The position numbers and the translations under genes were made by a program. Source: Nipponacmea schrenckii (taxonomy: Eukaryota; Mollusca; Gastropoda; Lottiidae). Taken from it: a DNA stretch of 64,000 bases. The stretch lies in assembly GCA_030562195.1 (NCBI GenBank), contig CM060200.1:8494001-8558000 (forward strand), given 5' to 3'. Under the pieces are notes generated by a model that was not told the DNA's origin, ran no database searches, and worked only from the letters and a program-made list of their open reading frames with translations. Below are positions 1 through 31,311 of this stretch, one piece after another (the first letter of the stretch is position 1; each line of letters opens with the position of its first letter).

Positions 1-1149
1 TTATGTATAGACGGCTGGGTAAATTTTTTCTTCTTCCCTTCTGTGAGCTTTCTCGTGTAAAACTTGTCACAGACGACCAATTTCTTTCCTTGAATAAGTT
101 AACTAAATACAAATGTATGGCCAAATTGTTCTGTCCTTATGTTGAAAGTTTGAGAGAGAAACGTCTTCAATAATTCTATTATAATTCCGGAATTAACGAA
201 ATTGGCAAATGCATTCCACACGTCATTGCATCGTAGATTTCTTTAAAATCAAACAAGAATGTAAATAATTAAATAGAGTTGTCTCCCATCATATTGTATT
301 TCACGCGTCTGAGGTTGAGTTCGATTACCGACAATAGAATAGATCGAATGTTTCAACAAGACGATGGATTCGAGTCTGTATTCATTGAGCTAAAAGAGTT
401 AGTTCCTTCCCTTGAATTAGTTTCACCAGGGTTATTCCCGAGACTTCCATGGCTAGATTTCAATATTCAGGTTGGCCGATGGCTACACAATTTATAATTT
501 CTTTATAATTCTCAAATAACTCTTTTCCGATGAATTATTCTGTACATTCAAGTAACTTATTGTGTTTTACGCCTAAATAACGTAGGGCTTCATTTAAACA
601 TGAAAAGGAATTGTCAAGAATAACTGATATTTTGATGTGCCGATTACATTTAATATAGTTGAAGACAAGAAATTTTTTCAAGACTCATTAAAGGCGTTGA
701 CTATAAACTTATACGATTATTTCAATGTCTTGTCTTTTGTAGACAGGAAAGAAGTGTTATTTTTCGTATTATTTGTTGAAAAGTTGAAAAAGCCTGTATT
801 TATTGGCGAACGATTGTAAGATAAGGCACATTGAAACATATAAACTACAACCATTTGTCGCTCAACATCAAACACAAAATGATGGATAGGTGTATGTCAA
901 AATGAAGTCGACATTCTTCAAGTGTTGTTCATATTATATACCAGTAAATGAATAAAGTTTTGTAATTTTGTGTGAACAAATAGCTTATTTATTTCTCAGT
1001 TGACCTGACAATTTTTACTTGGTTTATGTCCGGGAAACACATTTTGATATAAATAACACGTTTACAAATACGACTATAACCCACATAATACTTGTATTAG
1101 AAATTGCTCTAATAATAGGATTTTGTAACTTATGTTAGCAAGATTATGC

Positions 1150-1420
1150 GATAAATTAAAAAGAAAGAAAAGAAAGAAACAACTTTATTTTACAAGGAAA
1201 CCTAGGTTCACAAGTCCAACGTGACAGGGATCCTTTCTACCAGCCTCTTGGCATTGATCTTTCCCGGATTATCCGTACCCAATTACAGCTGGTTGGACTG
1301 GAATTATGAGTGAAGATGACTTATTCAAGGTCATAATTATTCCAGTTTCTAACCAACCGAATTCACCAGACTTATTCCAATTAATATTCATCGTTACAAG
1401 GTATTAAAGTGTTCCCAAGC
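1150..1420 (-). repeat. Possible retroelement 3' end and imperfect inverted repeat
   Basis: An A/G-rich microsatellite (aaag units, about 1158-1178) is followed by 'caactttattttacaagg'. A similar arrangement, a trinucleotide run followed by 'ctccttattttacatgg', occurs at 36.07 kb. Read on the minus strand, both look like the simple-repeat tail of a retroelement. Just downstream, 'ggttggactggaattatga' and the complementary 'ttattccagtttctaacca' form an imperfect inverted repeat. The family is not identified. Confidence 0.3.
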
Positions 1421-4400
1421 AATCTGATCACAGAAATTCAGTATTTAAGCAATACCGTTATATAGCCCTATATTGTAATAATTGTCTTAAGAAAAATTAT
1501 CAATTTTTGATCGTCATCAGTTTTTCCATTCCAGACATCTGTTAATAAATGGTAAATATTAGAATTCTCGTAGACTGGAACGGTAATAAGTTATATTGAC
1601 TGGAATTCTGAAACTCTATATTGATGTACATGCAATATTAGAAGGATATCAACTTGGTGTTGTCCATGGGTCATCTTGCTTGGTGTTTAGTATACGTGCC
1701 CCAATTTACCAAAAACAATTAAGGATTAATTGTTATAGGTTTGGGTATATTGTCTTTATCGAGATAAAACATGTGAAAACGTGATTCACGTTTTAGTCAA
1801 CTCAGCTTGCCCTTCCAAGAGATCATATGGCTAATAATGTCTTTATATTTAAGTTTCCAGTATGCCACATTTAAATATCCGACTATGTAAACTGAACATG
1901 CCACTTCTCTCTCTCGGTATTTCGAATTCAAGTACCAACCGTCCCTACAGCTAAATGTCAGTTTATAGCTGGTACAAGCTGAACGAAATGGTGAGCAGCT
2001 GTAGGCACTTTCAATTCCCTAGAGCGATCAGCCATTGTAGAAATTAAACCCTCCTCATAACTTGAGTAGCTGGCCACTTGTCTTCAAATCTTCTACAAAT
2101 CAAACTCTTCATTTTCAAGAAGTTCCAAATTTTAGAGTAGTTAGTGTCTTATTACTACCACTATTTCAAATTAGTCCTACAGACAAACAGTGGAATGGGT
2201 AAAATGTAATGCAGATATCAGAATACGATCAGATTTCATACATAAAATATAGATTTCAAGCTCCCGTACATGTACATATAATGCTTTTCGCATTTTCGTT
2301 CTTAAGTCGTCATAAGTCCAATAGTACGAGTAAAACCAAATTCGTGAAACTCCGTTTGATATATTTATACCATGTAACTATATACAGTACCTATAAATAT
2401 CATCAGAAGGTGTCTGTCGTGCTTGCAAAGATAGCTTCCATATAATGCTATCAAAAGGATTCTATTAAAAAACTCGCCATCAAATCTTGATTTCAAGTAA
2501 AACATGGCCACACTTAATAGGCTATAACTGTCATCATCTTGTAAGCAAACATTTCTAAAAATAAATGTCTTAAATTCTGTTGTATCAAACATCTTGGATT
2601 ATCCAAACCTTTGTACAATAAGTGTTGTGAAATGTAATGGAATTCTAAATCAAGTGTTTTGTAAGGAATTAAAAATTAAATCTCCTAGCAAAACAATATA
2701 GAAAGTAAAGTAGGTCCGCCATTTCCCTGCTACCACAGATTATATGATTATACCAGAATATAATAGGCCTAGACAGCGTTAATTCCTTACTCTGATCAGC
2801 AAACCATTCATATCGATTGGAGAGAAACTACACAAAACCTCAGCTAATTAAAAAGTAAACAGAATATATTGAAGGCTGCGGTGAAATGGTAATGCCAAAT
2901 GAAAACATGCAGAAGGTCGTTGAATGCAGAAAATCGTTTAATGTCGTACTGTAATAGATGGAAGATTACCTGCAGAAATTGTTTACTTAAATAAAGAAAC
3001 ATTGGCATGTCACCACTTTCTAGTTGTTAGATCAACCCATTGTACAGTTCAATGATTATCACTGGAATTTATCAATACGATATTATCATTTCTTTTATTT
3101 TACATACAAGTTCTTTTCAAGTTAACGTCAGAAATGGTAAAATGTAAGATGTATCTTCGCATATTCAGAGTTTAATTCAAGGAATAGTAATCTCTATAAA
3201 TAATGTGTACGGCAATTTTACGAACTTAAAAGTTCAAATCTTTTAGAAAACTTATTGATATAGATGACTCTAAAAACGATTTTTTTTTTGGTAAACGTCA
3301 CAACTTGGATTTTTTTTAAAGCCGGTCGTGACTTTGTTGTGTGTCTTTTTAAATACAAACTATACCCATTGGTCAATGAATTTTCACATTCACTTTGAAA
3401 TATAGCAATTCTGTGATGATGTGTTGATGATGTGTTGACTTTGCCCACCCGTTTAGTCTTCAAAAACGGCTTGGTACCTTCTTATACGTACCTCATACCC
3501 CTAGGTATATTGTTTTCGACTTTCATTATTTTTTTGCGTATTTCTATTGTGCGCTATAATTATGACTAAAGGCCAATATGAAAAGGTTGTCACCTAATTT
3601 CAAATGTTGCTAAGGATAGTCTCATTTTGTCATTTTGCTACGGGTGTCGTATGGAAATATAACACGAGTAACCCGCGGACATAATTCTTATACATTAACT
3701 TGGCAAAAACACCACATTTGCTTTGCAGCAAGGCCACTTGCATGCGTCTGGTTATCTTGAAATATAGGTTAATTATTGAGATTTCTTTGTCTTTGATCAA
3801 AATAGAGTTCGACATTCAGAAAAAGGAAAAAAAAAGCCAAAGCCCTTGACTTGTATGATTCTTATTAAAGGATGGTAGAAAAGTAACCCATTGGCAGAAG
3901 ACACTGATATGAACTTTAGACTAAAATCCATTGTTGCTCTCAATTTCAATGAAAGCTGCGTATATATCTTTTAATTTGCAGTACTTTTAATGAGATTTTT
4001 TTCATACATAGAAGAGCAGCGAGAAGAAAATAATTCTGCCCAGCACTGATTTGGAATCTAGGGAATAATTTCGTTTTTGTCACGAAACCGAGACGGTGAA
4101 TAAATTTGAAGTAGCCCGGTGTTTAGTGTGATTTCTGATAATTATACGTCTGTGATAAAGATGTCACAATTTTCAGTCGTTAAATAACGTGATTTCTCTA
4201 ATATGGGCTAGGATACGTCCACTAATAAGCCATATTGTAAAAGTTCCTCCGATTTATTTTACCAATTAATTTAACGACTTTTGACACTTAAATTGATTCG
4301 CTTCGGATCCCAGACCAATTTAGCTTCTGATTTTCTGGAGTCGAGACTTGAATCGTAAAATTGAGGCTAAGTTTGTTTATGTCAACACCTTAGAAGAGTT

Positions 4401-7400
4401 TTGATCTTAGCCTGCAGCTGAAGTATAGTTATAATGACTACTAGATAAAGATTGGGGAATGTAATTTTAATAGGTTTATATCTCACTAATTATGACTTGG
4501 AGACGGCGAGTAGTGCTCTGTATAATTCGCTCCACTACATTAGTTAACAATACTAGCTAAGAGTGTCGATGACGTTGACTCTTTAATAACCACTCCGCGA
4601 ATCAAATTACTTCAAGTTAAACACTTTAATTTAGCAATCTTATTGAATGCTTGAAAACAAAACATTACTGACCAGTATGGTTCATGCTATAATGGTCAAG
4701 CTATATACTTCTGTTGTTCATTTCGACTGACCAGACATGATATGACATGACATATAGTTGACCACTAGACAATGTCCAGTTGATGACCTCATATACAAAT
4801 TTCATTCATGAAATGTTGTAAAAACAGTATGTTGATTACGTAGCATATCGAATGACCAATTTGATTACAAATTGATTAATATCAGTTCATGGTGTAAATA
4901 TTAAAAACTACTCCAAAAATACAAAGTGTGACTATAACAAGATTGTATTTGTTTTCTAAATACAGACTACTCATGGCAAATACTAAAACACTACTACCAG
5001 ATTGAATATACTATTGTTTTGATAGCTATTTAGAAAATATATCTTACTTAATTAGAAAATTCAATTAGGTAATTTTGGAGATTCATTGACCAGTTTTTGA
5101 GGGAAAGGCGTCCACCAATTAACGTTAATTATGTTTGGCTATGTTGTATAGGTATTCAATGAAAACAGGAGGCCTTCTCATAAACTATTTTATCATTTTA
5201 CTTTACTAATAATAACAAAATAATTGGTGCCTTAGATATATTGATTATGGTTCGATATCATTGATAACCAATATATAACAAAACGTCAATTTTTTGCACT
5301 ATTGAGCAGCAATATGCATATGCTTTTATTTGAAAATATACGAATAATCTTAAATCACTTTTCAAAAGCTTCCACACCAAGAGATACATTGACTATCATA
5401 ACGATGATCTAGGACTCGTACATGATCAATCATCTCGGGGAAAATTGAGATGATTTCAGTGTTTGAGCATCAGATGACTGTCGCGATAAACGGATCTTTC
5501 CTATCTCATTGACTATACTTTAACAGTTGACTAATTAGACCGATTCTACTGGTTTTAATACTTGGCTAACAACTCGATACACTTCTATAACATCCTTAGT
5601 TGAGAATTTAGAAACCTTAAAACTTTTTATAGAAATCAATAGAAGCCATGCAAGATATATTTCTACGACAAGGTTAACTCATAGAATCATGTTATCAATT
5701 AGCTATATTTTTTTAAGAACTTCTAAATACATCCTTCTATTAACAAGTTTTTGATGTGAGTTGTTAAAAAAAATCATTCTTAAGCAGTTTCTTTGATGAA
5801 AAGAGCTCGAAAGTTGATGCAAAATGAGGAGGAAACTGTCCATACGTTATGTGGTTCGTTAGTCTGTCCACAGATCTCTTGTGATCTGATATATCTGTAG
5901 ACCTTCGTGGAGTCAATAATTAATTATTATATAAATTCCTATTGAATCAGAAATAACTATTCGATTAACTTTTATATTGAACGATTGGCCTTTTTATTAT
6001 AAGAGTAAGGGCCGAGGCAGAAGCCAGTCGTTCATGATTTGGTGCTCAACACTTTTGTATTTCCAACATATTGGGATACAGAAAAGAAAATATTGAATTT
6101 TTCACCTGTAAAAATAGTAAAATTGGGTCAAATCATCACGCCTTATTATTTTTTCAAGATGACTTGAAATAATGTCAATGTTCTAAAATGCCTTAGAGTA
6201 AGGGAATATTTAGAAGGTATCTGTAATTATAAGATCTGACAAACCAGTTATAATTCTTATATAAGATAGATAATTGATTTAAGTTGGAAGGGCTCCCATG
6301 ACAAAGACCCCTTGTCGTTCTGATAGAACTTTAAACCGAAAACCTTTCTGTTACGGACAAGTTGTCCCAAATGCCACTTTTTAATTACATTTTACTTTTT
6401 GCAAAATGCACGATGTTGTCCGTCTTAATGTAACGGAATGGCAGAATTAACGTTAAAGTTAACAATCTAGACTTTCCATTTACCAAGTTAAACCAATTTT
6501 AAATTAAATTCCAATGTATTGCTCAAACGTCAACAATATGAATCATTTAATATCGACATTTTTACAATTTCTGAACAGGAAAGAAGCTTTTCCACCTGAG
6601 AATAAGTGACAGGGTTTATCAAGACCAAGGTATAAAACAAGGCAGTTTACAATCCCGTTTACTGCCTCAATAGAAATCGAGTTACAGACATATGTCTTAT
6701 ACATAGTAGAATAGAAAAGTACACGGTTTTAAGAAAAGGAACATGATCTGAATACAGTGGAAATAAAGATTGTTAGTCTATGGAGAATATCAATGATGTA
6801 AACTTGATTTACCATTTCCCCGGAGATCACCAAATGAAGTTGAATCTCTTTGAATTTACAACTGAGTTAAAGCAATGGGTCATTTACCAAGCTACAAACG
6901 AGTCAAACGGCCATCGTCTTCACTTACTCGAAGTCTCCTATGGGACTTGTTCTCAGGCTTCTAACTTTAAAACTTGTTTGAAGACAACTCGTTGCCTTTA
7001 ATTACTTCAAATTAATTACGTAGGTTTAAAGCGATGCGATGCCTTAAGTTTGTTAATGTTCGGAATTCACAAGTCTTTTAAGAAAGCAATGGTATATAGG
7101 ATCAAGCTGTACATATATTGATGGTATATAATATATATACGATAAAAGGAACATAAGAAATGATTGACATCTGTATTTGTATATATTGTGTTGAATAGAA
7201 AATGAGCTCACGAATTGTTCTAATTATACGGAACAGTTTGTTGCAAACCTGACTTGATGAATTATGACAAATTTTTTAAATGCTGTGATATATGACATTT
7301 CTGTCTTATTGTACCTTTATTTTGTTCGACAATTTTTTACAAGATCACAAAATGTACAACACCAATGAACAGAGATAATATATGTGTAAAACTTCTAGAA

Positions 7401-7754
7401 TACATATGGCTTTGTGGATAAAAATAGCTTTTTATCATATTGTACCTATTTATTAGAATGTTGTATATCACACGTTTCAAAATATTAAATTGTTCTTAAT
7501 AAGTCGAACTAAAATAGCTTCATGAAGGAAACCAGTTTACTATTTCAATGTATATAGCTCATGGTTTCAGAAAAATAGCTCCTTCCACCAAATAGCATGG
7601 TGAAAATGTTGATGGTGCATTTGCAGTCCCTTTATTTTCAAGGGTTAAAAACAAATTTTACTTGTTCGATAAACATGACTGATTGAGCACACTTTGCTCT
7701 GACTCTAAGTTATTTTTTATTAATGTTAGTTGTAGCTTTGAACACACACATTAT

Positions 7755-8350
7755 AACAGAACAACTAGTGTAAGCTAATATTATATTAGAACAAATAGTA
7801 TAAGCTTATAAATGAGAACAACTGGCAAATATTATATGATAACAACTAGCTAATATTATATGAGAACAACCAGTGTAAGCTAATATTATATGAGAACAAC
7901 TAGCTAATATTATATGAGAACAACTAGTGTAAGGTAACATTATATGAGAACAACTGGCTAATATTATATGAGAACAGCTAGTGTAAGCTAATATTATATG
8001 AGAACAACTAGCTTATAATATATTAGAACAACTAGTGTAAGCTAATGTTATATGAGAACAACTAGCTAATATTATATTAGAACAACTAGTGTAAGCTAAT
8101 ATTACATTAAAACAACTAGTGTAAGCTAATATTATATCAGAACAACTAGATAATATATAAGAGAACAACTAGTGTAATCTAATATTATATTAGAACAACT
8201 AGTGTAAGCTAATATTATATTATAACAACTAGCTAATATTATATTAGAACAACTAGTGTAATCTAATATTATATATGAACAACTAGTGTAAGCTAATATT
8301 ATATAAGAACAACTAGTGTAAGCTAATATTATATCAGAACAACTAGTTAT
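7755..8350. repeat. Minisatellite with alternating 30-bp and 24-bp units
   Basis: About 21 units are built on 'ctaatattatatgagaacaa'. Long units (30 bp) contain an extra 'agtgta' that is missing from short units (24 bp). Between about 7850 and 8080 long and short units alternate regularly, giving a 54-bp dimer. Toward the 3' end long units predominate. The array ends at 'aacaactagttataaag'. It lies about 2 kb upstream of the AP-2 start codon. Confidence 0.9.
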
Positions 8351-9869
8351 AAAGATAGCTATACATCTGCCTTATGAGGCTAGCTATCTCTATATATTCC
8401 AAATACACGAGCAATTGGACTATATATCTTTCGTTTTTCAACTTAACAACACGTTGAACAACCTCTGTTTAAAATAATTGCAATAAATTTCTGTTACGTA
8501 AACAGCACACAAGCTTTATCACCACCAACTATATCTCATATAGATCTGTTGCATAACATTAACTAGCAATGTAGATATAGTATTATATACAGCAAAATGT
8601 CCATTGTATAAAATTGAGAAATGAATGTATTGTTCCTTTTCAAAAGAACGTCGATGAAAATAGTATTTAATCGATTTTGAAATTGTAGACAAGAGGGTGT
8701 GAAATCATATTTCGTGTGATCGCTAGTCCAAGATACTAAAATGAAATGATAATTTTCTTTTCAATTATGCCTATCGATAATCAAACTTGAATTATTGTTC
8801 CAGGTTTAGGGGCAAATATGTAAGAAATAATGCAACAACGCAGCCTAATAATAAACTTTCATTATTTATCTCATAGCCAAAATGACTTTTACAATTTTTT
8901 GGGGCGTCGATGTGTCCCCTCAAACGTACCTTCTAGGGACATACTCACTGTCGTACTAGGATCGCCGGCATACAGGCTGATTTAGTAATGCATAACGTCC
9001 AAAGTATTTCCTTTATTCTAATTTTGACTGGTGCCACTCACGATAGAAATCACGTTAAGAATATGAACATTAATAAAATAATTTCTTTGTTCTCGCCCCT
9101 CATCTCCACTAAAATCAAATAAAAATTTTAGGCTGATAAGATCAAAAAACAACTAACATCAATAGTTCGCCTATTAAAATAAAATGATTAACATATTTTG
9201 TGTATGAATATTATTTTTTTATTTTGATGGATGATCAATGGTTTTGGAATCAAGGGTAGGGGAGATGTGGGATATTATTATATCAAACTTAATTTATGAT
9301 TCATTAGTCCAGTATTTTGCTTTTAATTGCTCAAAAACAATGGCAATTTGGTATCCTTGATGGTTTTACGTGGTCATAAATATGGGAAAATATTCCAAAC
9401 AATTATGTATGGTACGTCACCGCCACGTCTGTATTTTGATTTAAACCGACGATAACTTCTGAAAAGTTTCCTCAAGTGTCACCGGTCAGTTACAATAATA
9501 TGATCTAATTCAGCAAAAAGAAAAGTCTTTTAAGGTGACTATATGGTGTTATTTTAAGTTAAAAACTTATTTTATGATTTAAAACAGTGTGTGAATGTAT
9601 TAAGTAAGTATTTTTGTCGACTATAATTTCTATGAGAGGGCTTAGACATCACAACTTTCTCCGACACCGTGAAATAAAAGCCTTTAGGGATAATGTAGTG
9701 ATAAATTCTTAATGGTTGAAACGTAACACAATTGTTTTGCACCTTACTTGAATGGAGAAGAGTAAAGCTTTTAGGTAAATACCATATACAAAAGATTGTA
9801 TTGAGATAATTGAGAAACGCTCTTAATCGCCGCCATTTGTCTTGATGACTATACAATAGACTCCCGTCG

Positions 9870-9990
9870 TTTACTGGGCGGAGCTTATCTCGACTTCAGA
9901 CGAATTGCTGATGCGTCACAGATTTCTTAGCCAATCAGAAGTGTCGTTGTACCGGTAGCTAGTCTTAGTACGGCCTTCTTCTGATGTTTT
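9870..9990 (+). promoter_or_regulatory. Probable AP-2 proximal promoter
   Basis: This short, less AT-rich stretch clusters three classic proximal-promoter motifs about 300-420 bp before the start codon: a GC box GGGCGG at 9876-9881, a CRE/ATF-like TGCGTCAC at 9912-9919, and a CCAAT box within AGCCAATCAG at about 9929-9938. No clear TATA box was found at a suitable distance. The transcription start would then lie at roughly 9.95-10.1 kb, leaving a 5' UTR of a few hundred bases. The motifs are seen directly; the promoter role is inferred. Confidence 0.5.
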
Positions 9991-10295
9991 TATTCGACTG
10001 ACTGTAGAAAAAGCCAAGCCCCAAATATCACGATAAAAAGCCCCGTGGTTTATTATTGCTCAAGTGCCTCGAGGCTTCGTGTGACCTAAAAGAGTTGGTG
10101 TATCTTGAAGCTATTTCATCAAGTGTATCTATCGTCTTATAGTCAACTAACGGTGTCTTCCTTACAGTATTTGGATTTTTTTCATTATATCTAGTCTAGT
10201 TCAAACAACATAACTATATCTACCAATTAACTTAGGATTCTAGCTTTTACTCCAGTTGTACGTTGCAGAGGATGCTTATTGTTTAAACTGTGTGA

Positions 10296-29266
<18,971 letters not shown>

Positions 29267-30669
29267 TAGAAAATTAAATTATATTATAAAAACAGTTATT
29301 AAATTTGAGTATTTTCAAATATGGCTGCCAATTGGTTGAGTTTATGCGGAAGTGGTTGTGAAAGTTGTTAATAAGTGCGGAGTAGTGATTTCTTGTCTAG
29401 CTATAATTTGACTAGACAGAACAACCGTGGTATATAAAAGTGGTATACTGGTAGAAAGTGGTACAGGCTATATTTTGAATTAAGAAGTGCTTTCTAAACG
29501 TTTAACATGCCAAACATTCCATATGTTATATATGGTAAATGACGTATACATCCTTAGAACATTTCATGTATTATATTTATTATGTTTCTTGCCGTGTGCA
29601 ATGTTACCTCTTATCAACTTTGACGTTGTTATGGTGCAATGAGACTTTAAATGTTGATTGGTTCAAATTTGAAAATTCGAAATGTGTGTTCATTGGCCAT
29701 CTTGAAATATCCAGTCGATTCGAGCTTGTTATTAGAAACCTCAATATAAATTGATTAGATGCCATTATATAATAGTAAGAAGTCCAGAGAAGGTTATGGC
29801 TGTATGCCTTCAGAGTTAAGTCTGTCTCAAATGAAATGTGCTCTTGGTATTAATATTATATTAAATTGAGATATGAAATCGTTTATTATTTAAAAAAAGA
29901 TATTGTAAATTATTGTATAATTGTAGACGGGTAGTTAGACAAGTTGTAGAAAAAATCTTACTGTGCATTCCTTTCAATGACAAAAACCCTATAAATTTCC
30001 ATGTCATTTTCTCGTGAATAATTATTCCCATATTTGTCTCTGTTTTGGCGGCCATTTTGTTATTTGGTTGTACTTGTGTGACAAATTGAGGTTGTTTATT
30101 TTGTACATGTATATGCCATGTGAGATTTTAAAAAAAACGTGATTAATTTATTCTAGTCGACGAAAAGGCATTTTTATGTGAATGAAAACTTGTATATTGT
30201 ATATAGGATAATTTAAGAGTATATTTGTTCGTGAACATGTTTTGTATTATTTCATTTCATAACTTAAGTTGTGTTTTGTATTCCCTAAATCTGCATAAGA
30301 ATGTAACTTTAACCAAAGTATGCAGACTTAGAAACTACGAAAGAATTTTGAATGAAAGAAACATTACTGAAATTGTGTTCACTTTATAAATTATCCTCAT
30401 AATTCAAGAATTTATTTACATTGTATATTATGTTTGTATATTTTATTCGTTCTTAAATGGACATAATTATTTGTCAATACAAAAAAATGAAGAAAATATA
30501 GAAGGGAAACCGAATACAATTACATTGTTTTGTCTGATATGCTACGTACGACTAACTTGTCCAGCATTATTTCCCATTCAACTCGGCATTAGATATGAAA
30601 TTTCCCAGTACCTCCTATTGACTTACAAGAGTATGGAACTTTATTTCGATGTCTATTGTGTGGAATTAC

Positions 30670-30740
30670 CGACACAATCTGTAGCGCACAGGACATCGTG
30701 TTATTGTCCCCTCCGAACAACTGAAATCCCCACTCTCATG
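30670..30740 (-). repeat. Diverged SINE core fragment
   Basis: The segment 'ctgtagcgcacagga' followed by 'ttattgtcccctccgaacaa' matches, with changes, 'ctgtagcacacaggg' and 'ttattgtcccatctgaacaa' at about 42.03-42.08 kb. It is therefore a minus-strand fragment of the same interspersed family, without a preserved head or tail. Confidence 0.65.
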
Positions 30741-30776
30741 CCAGTCCGATCTACAGTCATCAGTTACCTGAAATAA

Positions 30777-30814
30777 TAGGGTTTTCGATTTTAAATAGGG
30801 TTTTCGATTTTAAC
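30777..30814. repeat. 19-bp perfect tandem duplication
   Basis: Two adjacent copies of 'tagggttttcgattttaa' (30777-30795 and 30796-30814) differ only in the last base. This is probably a small slippage or repair event. Confidence 0.9.
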
Positions 30815-30929
30815 TCGAATCGTATCGCGGATCTAAAGAAAGCGACCGAGAGAGTTCATTTGCTGTTTTTTCTACAGTTTACACATTATTTTATAAAATG
30901 TATAATTGCTAAAGGCTTTTCGGCCCTCG

Positions 30930-31063
30930 GGCCTTATTCTTGTAATCTTAGATAAGGTAAAATCCAGATTTAAACAGTATTTAGAATGAAAGCTAAAATT
31001 TAGAAAAAAAGGAAGAGTGGATAATTAATTAGATGACTAAATTAAGTTTTCAAGAATAAGGCC
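30930..31063. repeat. 13-bp inverted repeat pair, possible MITE ends
   Basis: Perfect arms 'ggccttattcttg' (30930-30942) and 'caagaataaggcc' (31051-31063) enclose 108 bp of AT-rich DNA. This could be a tiny MITE or a transcribed hairpin. No clear target-site duplication was identified. Confidence 0.4.
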
Positions 31064-31311
31064 CCTGATAATAATAAGTATGATAATAAGCTCCTTTTCA
31101 AACGAAATCAAGTACAGGTACATGTATATATTTTGCATAATAACGCGACATTTTGGGGTAAAGATCACATAAAATAACAGGAACCGAATAATTAATTCAT
31201 ATCTATGAAATGGATGGAGAACAGGCTATCACCCTTCTCCCTAAACAATATGTACATAATAAATACAAAAGATAATGGATTAAAGTAGTAATTTTTTGTT
31301 TGACAAATAAA

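Larger units (their letters stand above)
1..9869. other. Upstream non-coding region
   Basis: No coding exon is recognised here on either strand. The open frames present are short (under 100 codons), low in complexity and match no family I know. The sequence is AT-rich and ordinary apart from the repeat candidates at 1150-1420 and 7755-8350. It probably contains intergenic and distal regulatory DNA of the AP-2 gene that starts at 10.3 kb. Distant non-coding exons of that gene cannot be excluded. Confidence 0.6.
29267..31311 (+). other. Probable 3' UTR and downstream flank of AP-2
   Basis: Candidate polyadenylation signals are ATTAAA at 29298-29303 and 29860-29865, and canonical AATAAA at 31258-31263 and 31306-31311. 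No canonical AATAAA was found before 31258, so the transcript either uses a variant hexamer and has a short UTR or extends about 2 kb. The region includes a diverged SINE piece (30670-30740) and a 19-bp tandem duplication (30777-30814). The real end needs transcript data. Confidence 0.45.

Noticed and set aside
6780..7001. ATG-initiated open frame of 73 codons
   Set aside because: It has no family motif, no signal peptide and no splice partner. Frames of this length are expected by chance.
7755..8350. CRISPR-like array
   Set aside because: Units are contiguous tandem repeats without unique spacers, in eukaryotic DNA.
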